NCBI GenBank assembly: GCA_023101725.1
Contig: JALJCO010012626.1
Span: 76,001-140,000 of the forward strand
DNA: 64,000 nt
Direction of reading: 5' to 3'
Origin: Atherinomorus stipes
Taxonomy: Eukaryota; Chordata; Actinopteri; Atheriniformes; Atherinidae
Shown one piece after another: positions 35,182 to 47,671 of the stretch (position 1 is the first letter of the stretch; every line of letters begins with the position of its first letter). The translations under genes and the position numbers were made by a program. The notes beneath the pieces were generated by a model that was given only the letters and a program-made list of their open reading frames with translations, ran no database searches and was not told the DNA's origin.

Positions 35182-38100
35182 ATGGCAGACTATATTAACT
35201 CTTTGAAATTAATTTCTCTTAATGTTAATGGCATTCGTGATATGACCAAAAGGAAATCCATCTTTATTTTTTGTAAACGAAAAAATGCTGATATAATATT
35301 CTTGCAAGAGACTCACTCAGTAGAGAGTGATGTCAAGTTTTGGAAGTCTCAGTGGGGTGATCAAAGCTACTTTTGCCACTACTCCCAACAGTCTGCAGGT
35401 GTTGCCATCCTTTTTAACAAATTTAATGGCGACATAATTGAATCCTTTAAGTCAGTCAGACGAGGGCAGGTGGTTAATCTTGATACTCAAACTGGATAAC
35501 TCCTACTTCCTAGTGTGTAATTTATATAGCCACAATTGCCCAGCTCAAGCAAAGATTATGTTTACACAGCTTTGTGACAAATTAGTTGACCTTAAAGTTA
35601 AATATAAGGAAGCACATATCATAATTGGTGGTGACTTTAATGATGCACCAAATGATCTCATAGATAGAATTCCTGCAAGAACAACTCATAATTCAAGATT
35701 TAAATGCACAACTTTTCTTTCTGAACGACTCTCTGTAGTTGATATTTGGCGTTTCTTAAACCCTGACAAAAAAATGTTTTACTTGGAGCAATGCTAATAG
35801 ATCTTTACAGTCAAGAATTGATTTATGGTTTATATCTCCCTCCAGTTTCCAATTTGTCTCAGAAGCCTCTCATGAATATGCCCCCCTATCAGATCATAAT
35901 TTAATTACTATCCATCTAATTGGAACTAAACAAAAAAACAATAAAGTACGGGGTTATTGGAAATTAAATACTAATCTGCTCAAGGATGAAATATTTTGCA
36001 ATCTAGTGAATTTAACTGCAAAACAGATTTTTGGTAACAGTGTGTCTAATCACACTCAAAATTGGGAATATTTTAAATTCAAAATTAGGGAATTGGCAAT
36101 AAGTCGTGCCAAAGATCTCAAGAAAAATAAGTTGGCTAAAGAAATCAATGACCTGAATGAACTCCATTACTTACTACAGCAATCGTCCCTGTCAGAAGAT
36201 GAACAAATCAAATTGAAAAGATTAAGAAAAGACATAGATGACTTGTATATTGATATGGCTAAAGGCGCGTTTATACGATCCAGAGCCAAATGGCTGGAGC
36301 AGGGAGAGAAAAACTATAGTTATTTCTTTGCTTTAGAGAAACGTAACCGTAAAAGAAATAATATAACATCCCTCAAGATAAATGATAATTAACTAACAAT
36401 CATTCTGACATCTCAAAACATGTCTACTCTTTTTATAGTAATATTTATAAATCTAATTTTCAAATTGATGATTGTGAGAAATTTTTTAGTTTAATACAAC
36501 CATGCACTCCCTCTATCTCTGAGCAATTTTTAAAAAATTGCGAGGTACCAATTACAAAACTGGAAATCTTAGAAGCTATTAAATCTATGAGTAAAGGAAA
36601 GTCGCCTGGTATAGATGGAATACCTGTCGAATTTTATCTTCATTTTTGGAACATAATTGAAAACCCTTTAATAGAGTTATTTCGTGAATGTCTGGATAAA
36701 AAAGAAATGTCAACAACTATGAAACAGGGCTTGATAACCCTAATTCCGAAACCAGAGAAAGACCATTTAATAATCGAAAATTGGAGACCTATCACACTTT
36801 TAAATTGTGATTATAAGATCTTCTCATTAATTTTTGCTAAAAGATTAAAAAGCGGTCTTAATGAGATTATAAGTGAGACCCAAACTGGATTTATGGCCAA
36901 CCGTCATATAAGCTCCAACATAAGACTTATTCTTGACCTCTTAGATTATTCTAAATATATTGAATCTGAAGCCCTTGTAGTTTTCCTCGATTTCTATAAG
37001 GCATTTGATACTGTAGAACACCACTTTTTATACAAGGCACTCCAACTTTTTGGTTTTGGTCCAAATTTTGTTTCAACAGTTGAAATGTTCTATAAGAATA
37101 TTGACAGCAGTATTTTATTATACCCATATACTACACAAAGATTCCCCGTTATGAGATCTGTTCGACAAGGTTGCCCCATTTCTCCTTTTTTATTTCTAAT
37201 TGTTGTTGAATTACTGTCATTACACATTCTCCATGATCCTGTTCTTAAAGGTTTACCTATTTTTGGTAAAGAGATAAAAATAACTCAATTGGCAGATGAT
37301 ACAGCTTTGTTTTTAAGGGATAAACAACAGATTGAACATGCTATTTGTCTTGTTGACTTATTCTCAGCCGCATCGGGCCTAAAACTAAACAAATCCAAGT
37401 GTGAAATTTTGTGTTTATTTCAAACTGAAGAGAAAAGCTTGCATAACAAACCTGTTAAAAACTGTGTAAAATACCAAGGAATTCATGTTTGTAAGGACCC
37501 GATGGAACGACAGCTTCTCAACTTCTCATCCAAAATACATAAAACCAAATCCATCTTAAACATGTGGCTTCAAAGAGACCTTTCCATCAGAGAGAGGAAG
37601 AGTTTTATTAACCAAAGCTGAAGGAGTTTCACGTTTCGTCTATCCTGCTCTCTCCCTCTCTGTATCGGACTCAACCTGCAAAGAGATAAACAACATTTTC
37701 ATCAACTTTGTATGGAAGAACAAACACCATCACCTGAGAAAGGAAATCCTGTCTGGACCCAAAGAGGAAGGTGGCTTCCAACTTTTGGACTTTAAGGACT
37801 TAAATTATACATTTAAACTGAAATGGATGAAAGAGTGTTTGAGAGCTCCTGACTCAATTTGGCATTTTATCCCTCACAACATATTTAAAGAAGTGGGAGG
37901 TCTTTATTTTTTGTTAACATGTAATTATAATATAACCAAACTTCCTCTTAGGCTATCAAAATTCTATCAACAGGCTTTATTAGCATGGAAAATATGTTAC
38001 TCACATCATTTCTCCCCTCACAAATCAATAATTTGGAATAATGAATATATCTCTAGAGGAAATAAGTCCCTCTATTATCAAAATTGGGTTGACAAAAACT

Positions 38101-38911
38101 TGATACTTTTAAAGGATCTTTTTACTGATGATGGTCACTTGATGTCATATGAGATGTTTCTACAAAAAAAAGGATTTCCCATCAAACCCAATGAATTTAG
38201 GTTTATAGTTAGTTCTATCCCCCATGGTTTAAAAAAGCTGATGAAAGGTTGTAGCAATCTACAAGAGATTACTTACCCTCCACAGATACTTTACTTAGAT
38301 GGAATCCAATTTACTAGTCACAAATGTACCAATAAACATATTAGAAGATGCCTTCATAACAAAAGGAAAATAACTCCACATGGAAAGATTTATTGGAACT
38401 CCCTCTTTAATGACATAAACTGGAGCAGAGCTTGGCTTCTTCCATTTAAATTTTTAATTTCTAACAAAATTAGAGAATTACATCTAAAGCTTTTACATAA
38501 TATGTATCCCACTAATGCATATGTATCAAAGTTTTCAAACATTGATGACAGTTGTACCTTTTGTAAGATTGACAGAGAAAATATCATTCATTTATTTTAC
38601 AAGTGTCCATCTTGTATAACTTTTGGAAAGATCTAGAAAATCTTCTTTTAATTAAAACGACAGTTAGATATCACTTTGATGAAAAAATTATTATTTTTGG
38701 TTTCTCCTCTCGTAATGATAAATTTAACATAATAAATCTACTCATATTACTAGGTAAATTCCATATTCATAAGGCTAAAATGTCCAAAACAACTCCATCT
38801 TTCCCATTATTTTTAACTGAATTAAAAATATATTTTGAGTCTCTATTATATGTTGAATCCAACAAAAAATGTTTATCAGCTATTGAGTTTTATTCAAAGT
38901 ATTTTCATTGA
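35182..38911 (+). pseudogene. L1 ORF2 (endonuclease-reverse transcriptase), frameshifted
   Basis: Starts MADYINSLKLISLNVNGIRD. Apurinic-endonuclease motifs are all visible though spread over three frames: FLQETHS, NLYSHN, IGGDFND, SRIDLWF and LSDHN. The linker AKGAFIRSRAKWLEQGEK precedes RT motifs GKSPGIDGIP, NWRPITLLNCDYK, FLDFYKAFDTVEH, VRQGCPISP and the catalytic LADDTALF (37290-37315). The C-terminal Cys motif CTFCKIDRENIIHLFYKC (C-x2-C-x8-H-x4-C) lies at about 38558-38611. Frame breaks occur near 35490, 35772 (A7 where A6 keeps frame), 36390, 37605 and 38620. Domain order is complete, so the element was once autonomous. Confidence 0.93.
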
Positions 38912-39202
38912 ACATGTCTGCCTCTAAACTTATTTCTGTTTAATCTGGTTTTCAAGGTCTTTTTTTTTATAAGGTCTTCCTTTACATAATATAATTTCTC
39001 TATCTGATTATTATTTTGATAATGTTTTTTGGTAAACCTCTCATTGAGTCTTTGTTTTTATTATTATATCTTGTACTCTGACATATCTTGGAATGTCTGT
39101 GGTTGTTTTTATTGTTTGTTCATTTGTTTGTCTCATTCCATTGTTATTGAATGACAATAAAGTTGATAAAAAAAAAAAAAAAAAAAAAGAGGAGCCTCCC
39201 AT

Positions 39203-39224
39203 TCACTCTGACAGCAGCTGTGGT
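39203..39224 (+). repeat. first bases of tRNA-Gly cassette unit 2, stranded between two L1 elements
   Basis: TCACTCTGACAGCAGCTGTGGT follows the right target duplication of L1-1; its last 15 bases (39210-39224) are the left target duplication of L1-2. The unit resumes at 43553. Confidence 0.93.
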
Positions 39225-42200
39225 AGGTACGTAGATGGTAAGGAACTTCGCCATGTGTCAGAAAACTGAATTAAAACCCAAACAGCCCTTTATGAACAGG
39301 CATCTGTGGATTAACCCCATATACTGTCACTACAAGTTAATCTGGGGGGTAAAAGCAATGCAAGGAAGCCACCTTGACTTAATATAAGTTTTCAGTCTGT
39401 TTGTTCTGAACTGATGTCCTAATTGCTTGTTCAAACCACGTTCGATTAACTGTTCATGATTACTTTGAATGCTATCTTCACACTTTGTTTACATGAAGTA
39501 TATGTGATGAGCAGGATTTTTATTTTTTAGATTGTCTATACTATGACAAAGATTTTATTTTGCTATTTTCAAATGTTACATTCCTACATTAACTTCAATA
39601 CAGGAGTCATTTTATATGGTTGACGTTTTCTAGGTAATACTGCGATAGTTATTTATACAAAGTTTATTTCTGGATTTAACTTTGTTATCTGTTAACACAA
39701 GGGGTCTGCGAAATATTGTCAAGAGAAAAGCGTTTTTCTTATTCTGTAAGGAAGCAAAGGCTGATTTCATCTTTCTTTCCTGTTCAGAAGATGAAACGTT
39801 CTGGAAAAATCAATGCGGCAAAGATATTTGGCTATCCCATGGATCTAATAGATCTGCAGGAGTTGCTACCTTAAAAGACAAATTCAGTGGGAAAGTTTTG
39901 GAGAAAAAAATTGATAATAAAGGACATTATATATTTTTGGTTGTAGAAATAAATGCACAACTTATTTTACTAGGGAACATCTATGGATATAATTCTGATT
40001 CAATGAACTACTACTTATTGGAGGATATTGAAGTTACTATTAAATCCCTTACTACCAAATATCCTTCAGCCAAGATTAAACTGGGGGGGACTATAACATG
40101 ATATGGTCCCAAAAACTGGATAGACACCCTCCAAAATCCAGAGATGAAGAAAACAACCTTATCAAGTTTTGCACAAGATTAGATTTGATAGACATATGGA
40201 GACATCGTCACCCAATTGAGAAACAATATACGTGGACCAACAAAAGTCTCTCACACTGCTCTCGCATCGACTTTTGGCTGATTTCAAGTGACATGGATAA
40301 ACAAGTCACAGAAGTTAAAATTTATCCTACAATTATGACTGATCACAAAGCAGTTTTCCTTAAATTAAGTTTGTCAAAGCAACATAGAAAAAATTTTAAT
40401 TATTGGAAATTCAACAATGCTTTGTTGAATAATAAATACTTTATAGAAACTACAAAAAAACTCATGGTACAATATTGTACCATGAGTACAAGCTCTAAAA
40501 ATGATTATGGGAAACAATGGGAATTACTCAAATATGAAATAAGGAAGTTTGCTATTAATCTCAGCAAAGACTTGGCTAAAAGAAAAAAGAGCAAGAATAG
40601 AATTTTTAATCAAAGGTATCACAGACATCACTTTAAATTTATCGGATAATGAACAGTCTTCACAATTAGACTGCCTTCAAATGGAATTGGACAACATTTA
40701 TAAGGAAAAGGCTAAAGGTGCTTTCATACGTTCAAGACTAAAATGGTTGGAAGAGGGGGAGAAAAATAGCAAATATTTTTTTGGCATTGAAAAAAGAAAC
40801 AATGAAAGAAGCTTGTTATCTAAACTAAAAATAAAAGACTCTATAACAGAAGACTATAATGTTATATCAAAATTTGTGTCTAATTATTATACTAATCTTC
40901 ATAAAATGGACATAAGTACTGATTCCTCTGAGATTTTCAACTCTCTTAAAGATGTGAAAAAAGCAAGCGAGATTTTCAGAAAGAATTGTGACGAATCAAT
41001 TTCGATTGAAGAAATAAAATGGGGAATAAATAATCTCAAAATTAACAAATCACCTGGAAATGACGGCCTTACGGCTGAATTTTATCAAGCATTTCCTGAA
41101 GAAATATCAAAATTTCTTCTGGCAGTATATGATGAAGCCATAAGTAATGAAGTTTTACCCCACTCGATGAAGCAGGGTCTTGTAACATTAGTCCCTAAAC
41201 CCAATAAAGACATTTTATTAATTGATAATTGGCGAGGCATCACATTATTGAACAGTGATTACAAAATTTTGGCATCTGTACTAGCCAAACGCCTAAAACA
41301 CGGAATGAATGACATTATTCATGAGTCTCAGAGCGGCTTCATGCCTGGACGCCATATTTCTAATAACATTAGATTAGTTTTAGACCTGATTAATTGTAGA
41401 TATTTACTCTCTGGTGACCCACTTATTCTTTTTCTAGACTTTCAAAAGGCATTCGACACGATCAGCCATGAATTCGTATTTGACACCCTATCCTTTTTAA
41501 ACTTTGGCAATTTCTTCATCAAAGCAGTGAAAACGCTCTATAAAAATAACAATAGCTCTGTCAAACTCATGCATGGAACCTCTCAGAGATTCAATGTGGA
41601 CAAAGGAGTGCGCCAAGGATGCCCAGCCTCACCTTATGTCTTCTTGCTTGTTGCCCAAATATTGAATTATTTAATACTACAAACCCCCTTTAAAGGAATT
41701 AGAATATTTGACCAAGAAATAAAAATATCACAGTTAGCAGACGACACTACTTTATTTTTGGAAAATGATGAACAAGTATCCTTGGCTTTATCTACGATAT
41801 CAAAATTCTCAAAAGTGTCAGGATTAAAACTAACATTAAAAAATGTGAAATTCTGCCCCTTACAAACTGCAATCAATCTGAAATATGTAATATCCCCATC
41901 AAAAACATTATTACTTATCTTGGTATAAAGTTATCAAAAAATCCCAGAGAAATTGTTGACTTAAATATGTTGCCGATGATTCAGGCCATCAAAACAAAGT
42001 TTAATTGTTGGTCTGCCAGAGATCTATCCATATATGGTAGAGTTTTGTTAAGCAAAGCAGAAGGGATGTCAAGAGCAGCCTATGTTTTCTCATCTCTAGA
42101 TATACCTAACTCCACTTGCTCCCAACTTGATAAAATTCTGTTCAAATTTATTTGGAAGAATAAACCTGATAAGATTAAAAGATCCGTTCTCTCAAACCCC

Positions 42201-43552
42201 TTAGCTGAAGGAGGCCTAAATGTGCTGACTTTCACTTCATTTAACCAAATTATAAAAATCAACTGGATTAAAAGATTCCTAAAATGTCCAAATAACATGT
42301 GGAATATTATCCCAAGTAACTTATTTAATACTCTTGGTGGTCTCAACTTTCTATTAATATGTCCTTTTTCCACTGGAAAACTCCCTCTGAAATTAACCAA
42401 CTTTCATAAACAAACTTTATTATGTTGGAATCTTATCTTCAAACATAATTTCTCCCCCACCACTGCATTCTTTGGAACAATGCTTATATATTACACAAAA
42501 ACAAAACACTCTTCCTACATAATTGGTTTGTAAACAATCTTAACACAGTGAGCAGTCTTCAAAATGAAAATCAAGAATTTTATTCATATGAGGTCTATAT
42601 GGAGAAATATGATATTGATACCTCTCAAGAAGAGTTTAACATGGTGATTGAATCTATTCCTATTAATATCATTTCTTTAGCACAGAATTTACACACAGAT
42701 GTTTCTCTATCTTTAACATCCAGTTCTCCGACTATTTCTGGTATTCCGTTTGTAGATGAGAAGAGATGTAACAATGCTTTTATTAGAAATATACTTGATC
42801 CTGTCACTACTCCTACATGTAAACACCGATGGACATTTCTGGACAAAAAACTCTGGAACTTGATCTTCCTGCTACCTCATCAGTATATAATTGTAAACAA
42901 AATCAAAGAAATGTTATTCAAAATTGTGCACAGATATTACCCCTGTAAAGCTAACATCTGTACTTTTTTCCTACTATATGTAACACCTGTACATTCTGTG
43001 GATGTAAAGGAGAAACTATTGAGCATGTTTTTGTTGATTGTTTTCATGTAACTTCTTTTTGGTTTCACCTACAAAGATATATTTCCCAAAAGATAAGAAA
43101 AGAGATTTTACTGAACAAATTTGAAATACTTCTTATTGTCACTAATCCAAATCTTTCAGCCAATGAAAAATATATAATCAATTTAATTATAATTTTAGCA
43201 AAATATTACATACATAAAATGATTTGGCAAAAAAACTTACCCTCCTTTTATAACTTTAAAATTACAGACCTTAAAACATACTGGAACAGCATTGAGAACT
43301 TGAAGAAGAAAAACAATAAATTAACCAAAACAATCAAATTACTTCACCTTTTTAACTTTAATATTTAGCAGATCCCTATGTGTTTTATTTGTTGTATTTA
43401 TTTTGCTTTTTGTTTTTTATTTTACTGAATGAGACTGGATATGTGAATTTATCAACTTGATCAGTTTTTGTCATATATGTTATGTATTTTTATATGTGAA
43501 ATGGATTTTTGACAAATGTTAATAAAACTTGTGGAAAAAAAAAAAAAAAAAA
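39225..43552 (+). mobile_element. 5'-truncated L1-clade LINE (copy L1-2)
   Basis: 4328 bp flanked by a perfect 15-bp target-site duplication GACAGCAGCTGTGGT (39210-39224 and 43553-43567). It begins in the last codons of ORF1 (RYVDGKELRHVSEN then stop, 39225-39269), so it is truncated. It continues through ORF2 and ends with AATAAA (43521-43526) and an 18-nt poly(A). Related to L1-1 but a distinct, diverged lineage. Confidence 0.95.
39679..43368 (+). pseudogene. L1-2 ORF2, degraded
   Basis: The endonuclease start LLSVNTRGLRNIVKRKAFFL is followed by a damaged QET box (DFIFLSCSED, residues lost). A frame break follows at LGG-DYNM, where a G7 run (40083-40089) replaces the G8 needed. Then come SRIDFWLI and TDHKAVF. 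The RT is open over 459 codons (40549-41928) with GAFIRSRLKWLEEGEK, INKSPGNDGLTAEFYQ, LFLDFQKAFDTISHE, VRQGCPASPY and catalytic LADDTTLF (41731-41757). Further breaks near 41880, 42500 and 42960 lead to the end ...HLFNFNI at 43365. Inactive because the endonuclease is damaged. Confidence 0.92.
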
Positions 43553-45051
43553 GACAGCAGCTGTGGTCTGACCCAAGATGGCCGCCCTGCAGGCACGTCA
43601 GCCTCGCGGCCAGCAGCGTCCAATGAGGCGTCGCATAGCGAAGCTGCCGGAAGCTGAGAACATACGACGAAACTGCAAATCTACGCAGTTAATGTGTTAG
43701 CTCCTGATTAAATGTCTTTCCTTTCTAGATGAAAAGGCAAAAAGAAAAAACCCTGATGAGTCGCCGATGATTTTGCTCAAAAATCTCCGTCTCCAGGAAA
43801 AAGCGAAACTTCAAATGTTTCCCATGACAATGAGGAAACAGCGCCACCGCGGTCATAGCGGCCAAAAGTAGATTACATCCGTACTGGTTTAGGACTACCA
43901 TAGAGAATGAATGTGGTTCGGTTTAGGCCGTTTAGCTGAACTGTTCTCGACACCAAATGATCAATAATCTCCTCAACGCTGCTGACGGGAGACTCGACGA
44001 CAGACTGCATCCGTGCGGGACACGGAACGGCGTGTCTGGCGCGTGCAGCCGCGATTTCAGACACAATCCAAACGGAGCAAGACTCCCATAAGATCCATTT
44101 TAAATAGACCACGCCCCTTTCGTGGTGTCCCACGCATTGGTGGTTCAGTGGTAGAATTCTCGCCTGCCACGCGGGAGGCCCGGGTTCGATTCCCGGCCAA
44201 TGCAACTTTATTTTTCTTTTATTTCACAGGAACAAGGTCATTCAATAACATTTTACATTCACAAACAATAACAAACACGGACATTTTTCACAACAATCAA
44301 TGTTGCCGTTTCTGCACAACACATTTAAAAAACACACGTCAACATTTTTACATCAACTCATTCAATCATCAATCAGGACATGAACAGCTTCAGGATTTCC
44401 ATCCAGCTCAAACTAGATCTGATCTAGATTCCAGACTGAGACAGAAACAACTGGTCAGGTCTGTTTGCAGGTCCTGAACCAGACCTGGGACAGCTGGATC
44501 CGGTCTTGTATCAGGTCCAGAACCAGACATGGAGAAGATTGATCCGGTCTTGTATCAGTTCCAGAACCAGACCTGGGACAGCTGGATCCGGTCTTGTATC
44601 AGGTCCAGAACCAGACCTGGAGAAGCTGGATCTGGTCTTGTATCAGGTCCAGAACCAGACCTGGAGAAGATTGATCCGGTCTTGTATCAGTTCCAGAACC
44701 AGAACCAGACCTGGAGAAAGTGGATCTGGTCTTGTATCAGTTCCAGAACCAGACCTGGAGAAGCTAGATCTGGTCTTGTATCAGTTCCAGAACCAGACCC
44801 AGAGAAGCTGGATCTGGCCTTGTATCAGTTCCAGAACCGGAACCAGACCCAGAGAAGGTGGATCTGGTCTTGTATCAGTTCCAGAACCGGAACCAGACCT
44901 GGAGAAGCTGGATCTGGTCTTGTATCAGTTCCAGAACCAGACCTGGAGAAGCTGGATCTGGTCTTGTATCAGTTCCAGAACCAGACCTGGAGAAGCTGGA
45001 TCTGGTCTTGTATCAGGTCCAGAACCAGACCCGCAGAAGCTGGATTTGATG
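43553..45051 (+). repeat. tRNA-Gly cassette, unit 2 (plus arm)
   Basis: Continues the unit begun at 39203: CpG-rich block, conserved block, tRNA-Gly and then a long 44-bp minisatellite (about 44465-45051, units ACCTGGAGAAGCTGGATCTG+GTCTTGTATCAGTTCCAGAACCAG with occasional 6-bp AACCAG insertions). Near-identical to unit 1 over the shared blocks, with only scattered single-base differences. The array end at 45051 marks the boundary to the central spacer. Confidence 0.93.
44134..44204 (+). tRNA. tRNA-Gly (GCC), copy 2
   Basis: Same 71-nt sequence as copy 1, all stems intact. T5 terminator downstream (TTTATTTTTC). Upstream TTTTAAATAG as in the other copies. Confidence 0.97.
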
Positions 45052-46411
45052 CTTTCTTATATCAGAAATGATGAATAATCGCTGGCAAAACCTCCTCTGA
45101 AACATTCGGTTTCCCTAAACAATGGTGTCGTTGCAGCGTTTGGCCGGATCAGTCCATATCTGACTGCAGAACACACAGCAGTAATCAGATTACTGAGCGT
45201 AAACAGTAAATAAACATGGGTGCTGCAGACATGCTGGTCATGAATGTTCTCGTTAGAGCAGATTATGTTCTGCAGTTTTACTGGTTTAGCTTCCTGGTTT
45301 TAATGTTTTATACGGGCTCTTTGTGTGCTTTGATAAGGTGCTTTCAGATATACTGAACAAAAACAGAAATGCCGGATGTTAAATACAAAAGTTTCACTAA
45401 CATTTGGGTTACACAATATTTCAAAATGTATTTTCATGTGCGTTCATCTTCTACACACCCAAAAACAGAGGTACAAGACAGGATCATTTCTGTACCTGTA
45501 GGTACATGTGTTACAAATGTTCTCTCAAAAGTACGATATTGGTCTTTATGAGGCCAGAAGTACCTATATACTATGAAAAAAGGCTCCAAAGTAATATAAA
45601 GTACACATTTGTACCATTTCAACCCTAAGGGTACCTGCAGCATTGAAAAATGTGTGTAGCTTGTACAATAACTATAAATAGCAGTACTTCTAAACAGTAG
45701 TATAATTATAGTTATTATATTATGATTTTCATAATAATCATAGTAATAATTATATGTATAATTATATATGTGTTTGGCCTAATATTTCTATAATAATTAT
45801 TCATTTATTATTAGCATCTTTGATTGTTGTCATAATCTCTATTTTATGTATTCAATGTAATCCAAGTGTCCTGAGTGTGTATACTGTAAAACATACCATA
45901 TTTACAGCAATAAATTTCACAATATTATTAATTAAATATAATTGTGTTTGTAATTTAGTAAATTTTAATTTAACAAGACTCGTTGGAGTTAACCATTTAA
46001 TATGAGTAGATTTAATTAAAATACAAGTTCAACTTAATTTTTTCTGTCTAGTTTTATCAAATTAGATTGACTTATGTCTGTTGAAGGCATTTTACATTAG
46101 TTTGATTTACACTAATACTTTAGGTTAACATTGATCCGACTAAATATGTTTGGGTAAAATTAACTTGAGATTATTGTGCTATCTAAACTCATTAGAAACA
46201 AGTAAAAAAAAAAAAAGGCATATGGGTCGGGAGAAGGTACTAGAATGATCCAATCAAAGTGACGTGGGCAGAGCTGGACACCCAGCCCCACCCTTCCCTG
46301 CTGATAGAACCGGACCCTTTCTGAACCTTCTACACGACACTTTTGTCATTCAAAGATGCAAGACTGACAGACTGATGCTGTTTTTCTACATGTTTACCAG
46401 GAACGAACACA
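45052..46411. other. AT-rich spacer between the inverted arms
   Basis: No tRNA cassette sequence. The left half contains GTACCTGTAGGTACATGTGT and GGGTACCTGCAGCATTG-type short inverted motifs. The centre (45660-46210) is strongly AT-rich and ends in an A run at 46205. No gene recognised. Confidence 0.55.
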
Positions 46412-47574
46412 TGATACAAGACTGGATCCAGCTTCTCCAGGTCTGGTTCTGGTTCTGAAACCGATACAAGACCAGATCCACCTTCTCCAGGTCTGTTTCT
46501 GGACCTGATACAAGACCAGATTCAGCTTCTGCGGGTCTGGTTCTGGACCTGATACAAGACCAGATTCAGCTTCTGCGGGTCTGGTTCTGGACCTGATACA
46601 AGACCAGATCCAGCTGTCCCAGGTCTGGTTCTGGACCTGCAAACAGACCTGACCAGTTGTTTCTGTCTCAGTCTGGGATCTAGATCAGATCTAGGTTGAG
46701 CTGGATGGAAATCCTGAAGCTGTTCATGTCCTGATTGATGATTGAATGAGTTGATGTAAAAATGTTGACGTGTGTTTTTTAAATGTGTTGTGCAGAAACG
46801 GCAACGTTGATTGTTGTGAAAAATGTCCGTGTTTGTTATTGTTTGTGAATGTAAAATGTTATTGAATGACCTTGTTCCTGTGAAATAAAAAGAAAAATAA
46901 AGTTGCATTGGCCGGGAATCGAACCCGGGCCTCCCGCGTGGCAGGCGAGAATTCTACCACTGAACCACCAATGCGTGGGACACCACGGAAGGGGCGTGGC
47001 CTATTTAAAATGGATCTTATGGGAGTTTTGCTCCGTTTGGATTGTGTCTGAAATCGCGGCTGCACGCGCCAGACACGCCGTTCCGTGTCCCGCACGGATG
47101 CAGTCTGTCGTCGAGTCTCCCGTCAGCAGCGTTGAGGAGATTATTGATCATTTGGTGTCGAGAACAGTTCAGCTAAACGGCCTAAACCGAACCACATTCA
47201 TTCTCTATGGTAGTCCTAAACCAGTACGGATGTAATCTACTTTTGGCCGCTATGACCGCGGTGGCGCTGTTTCCTCATTGTCATGGGAAACATTTGAAGT
47301 TTCGCTTTTTCCTGGAGACGGAGATTTTTGAGCAAAATCATCGGCGACTCATCAGGGTTTTTTCTTTTTGCCTTTTCATCTAAAAAGGAAAGACATTTAA
47401 TCAGGAGCTAACACATTAACTGCGTAGATTTGCAGTTTCGTCGTATGTTCTCAGCTTCCGGCAACTTCGCTATGTGACGCCTCATTGGACGCTGCTGGCC
47501 GCGAGGCTGACGTGCCTGCAGGGCGGCCATCTTGGGTCAGACCACAGCTGCTGTCAGAGTGAATGGGAGGCTCC
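46412..47574 (-). repeat. tRNA-Gly cassette, unit 3 (minus arm)
   Basis: Inverted copy of the cassette. A short 44-bp minisatellite (46412-46640), the AT-rich block, the tRNA (46904-46974) and the conserved block up to the CpG-rich end GGCGGCCATCTTGGGTCAGA are read on the minus strand. The junction GGGAGGCTCCTCACATCTGT (47567-47586) is the uninterrupted version of the site that received both L1 elements in the plus arm. Confidence 0.94.
46904..46974 (-). tRNA. tRNA-Gly (GCC), copy 3
   Basis: On the minus strand, identical to copies 1 and 2 over 71 nt, including anticodon GCC and T arm. Terminator T-run downstream on the minus strand. Confidence 0.97.
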
Positions 47575-47671
47575 TCACATCTGTTTAATCTCATGGAAGA
47601 TACGTCAGAAATGGAATAAAATTTCACAATAAGCACTCACATGCCTCTGCCATTTCAATAACCGAGGGAAA

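Larger units (their letters stand above)
33879..39188 (+). mobile_element. full-length L1-clade LINE (copy L1-1)
   Basis: 5310 bp bounded by a perfect 14-bp target-site duplication GAGGAGCCTCCCAT (33865-33878 and 39189-39202). It has a 5' UTR with a YY1-like CAAGATGGCGGC at 33895-33906, complete ORF1 (34105-34887), ORF2 (35182-38911, frameshifted), AATAAA at 39156-39161 and a 21-nt poly(A) tail. The insertion sits at the junction of tRNA cassettes 1 and 2. The clean duplication and tail indicate a young insertion. Confidence 0.96.

Noticed and set aside
46903..47235. Frame beginning MHWPGIEPGPPAWQARILPL
   Set aside because: The first 25 residues are the antisense translation of the tRNA-Gly gene, a well-known false protein. 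Only the downstream 45 codons were kept as a finding.
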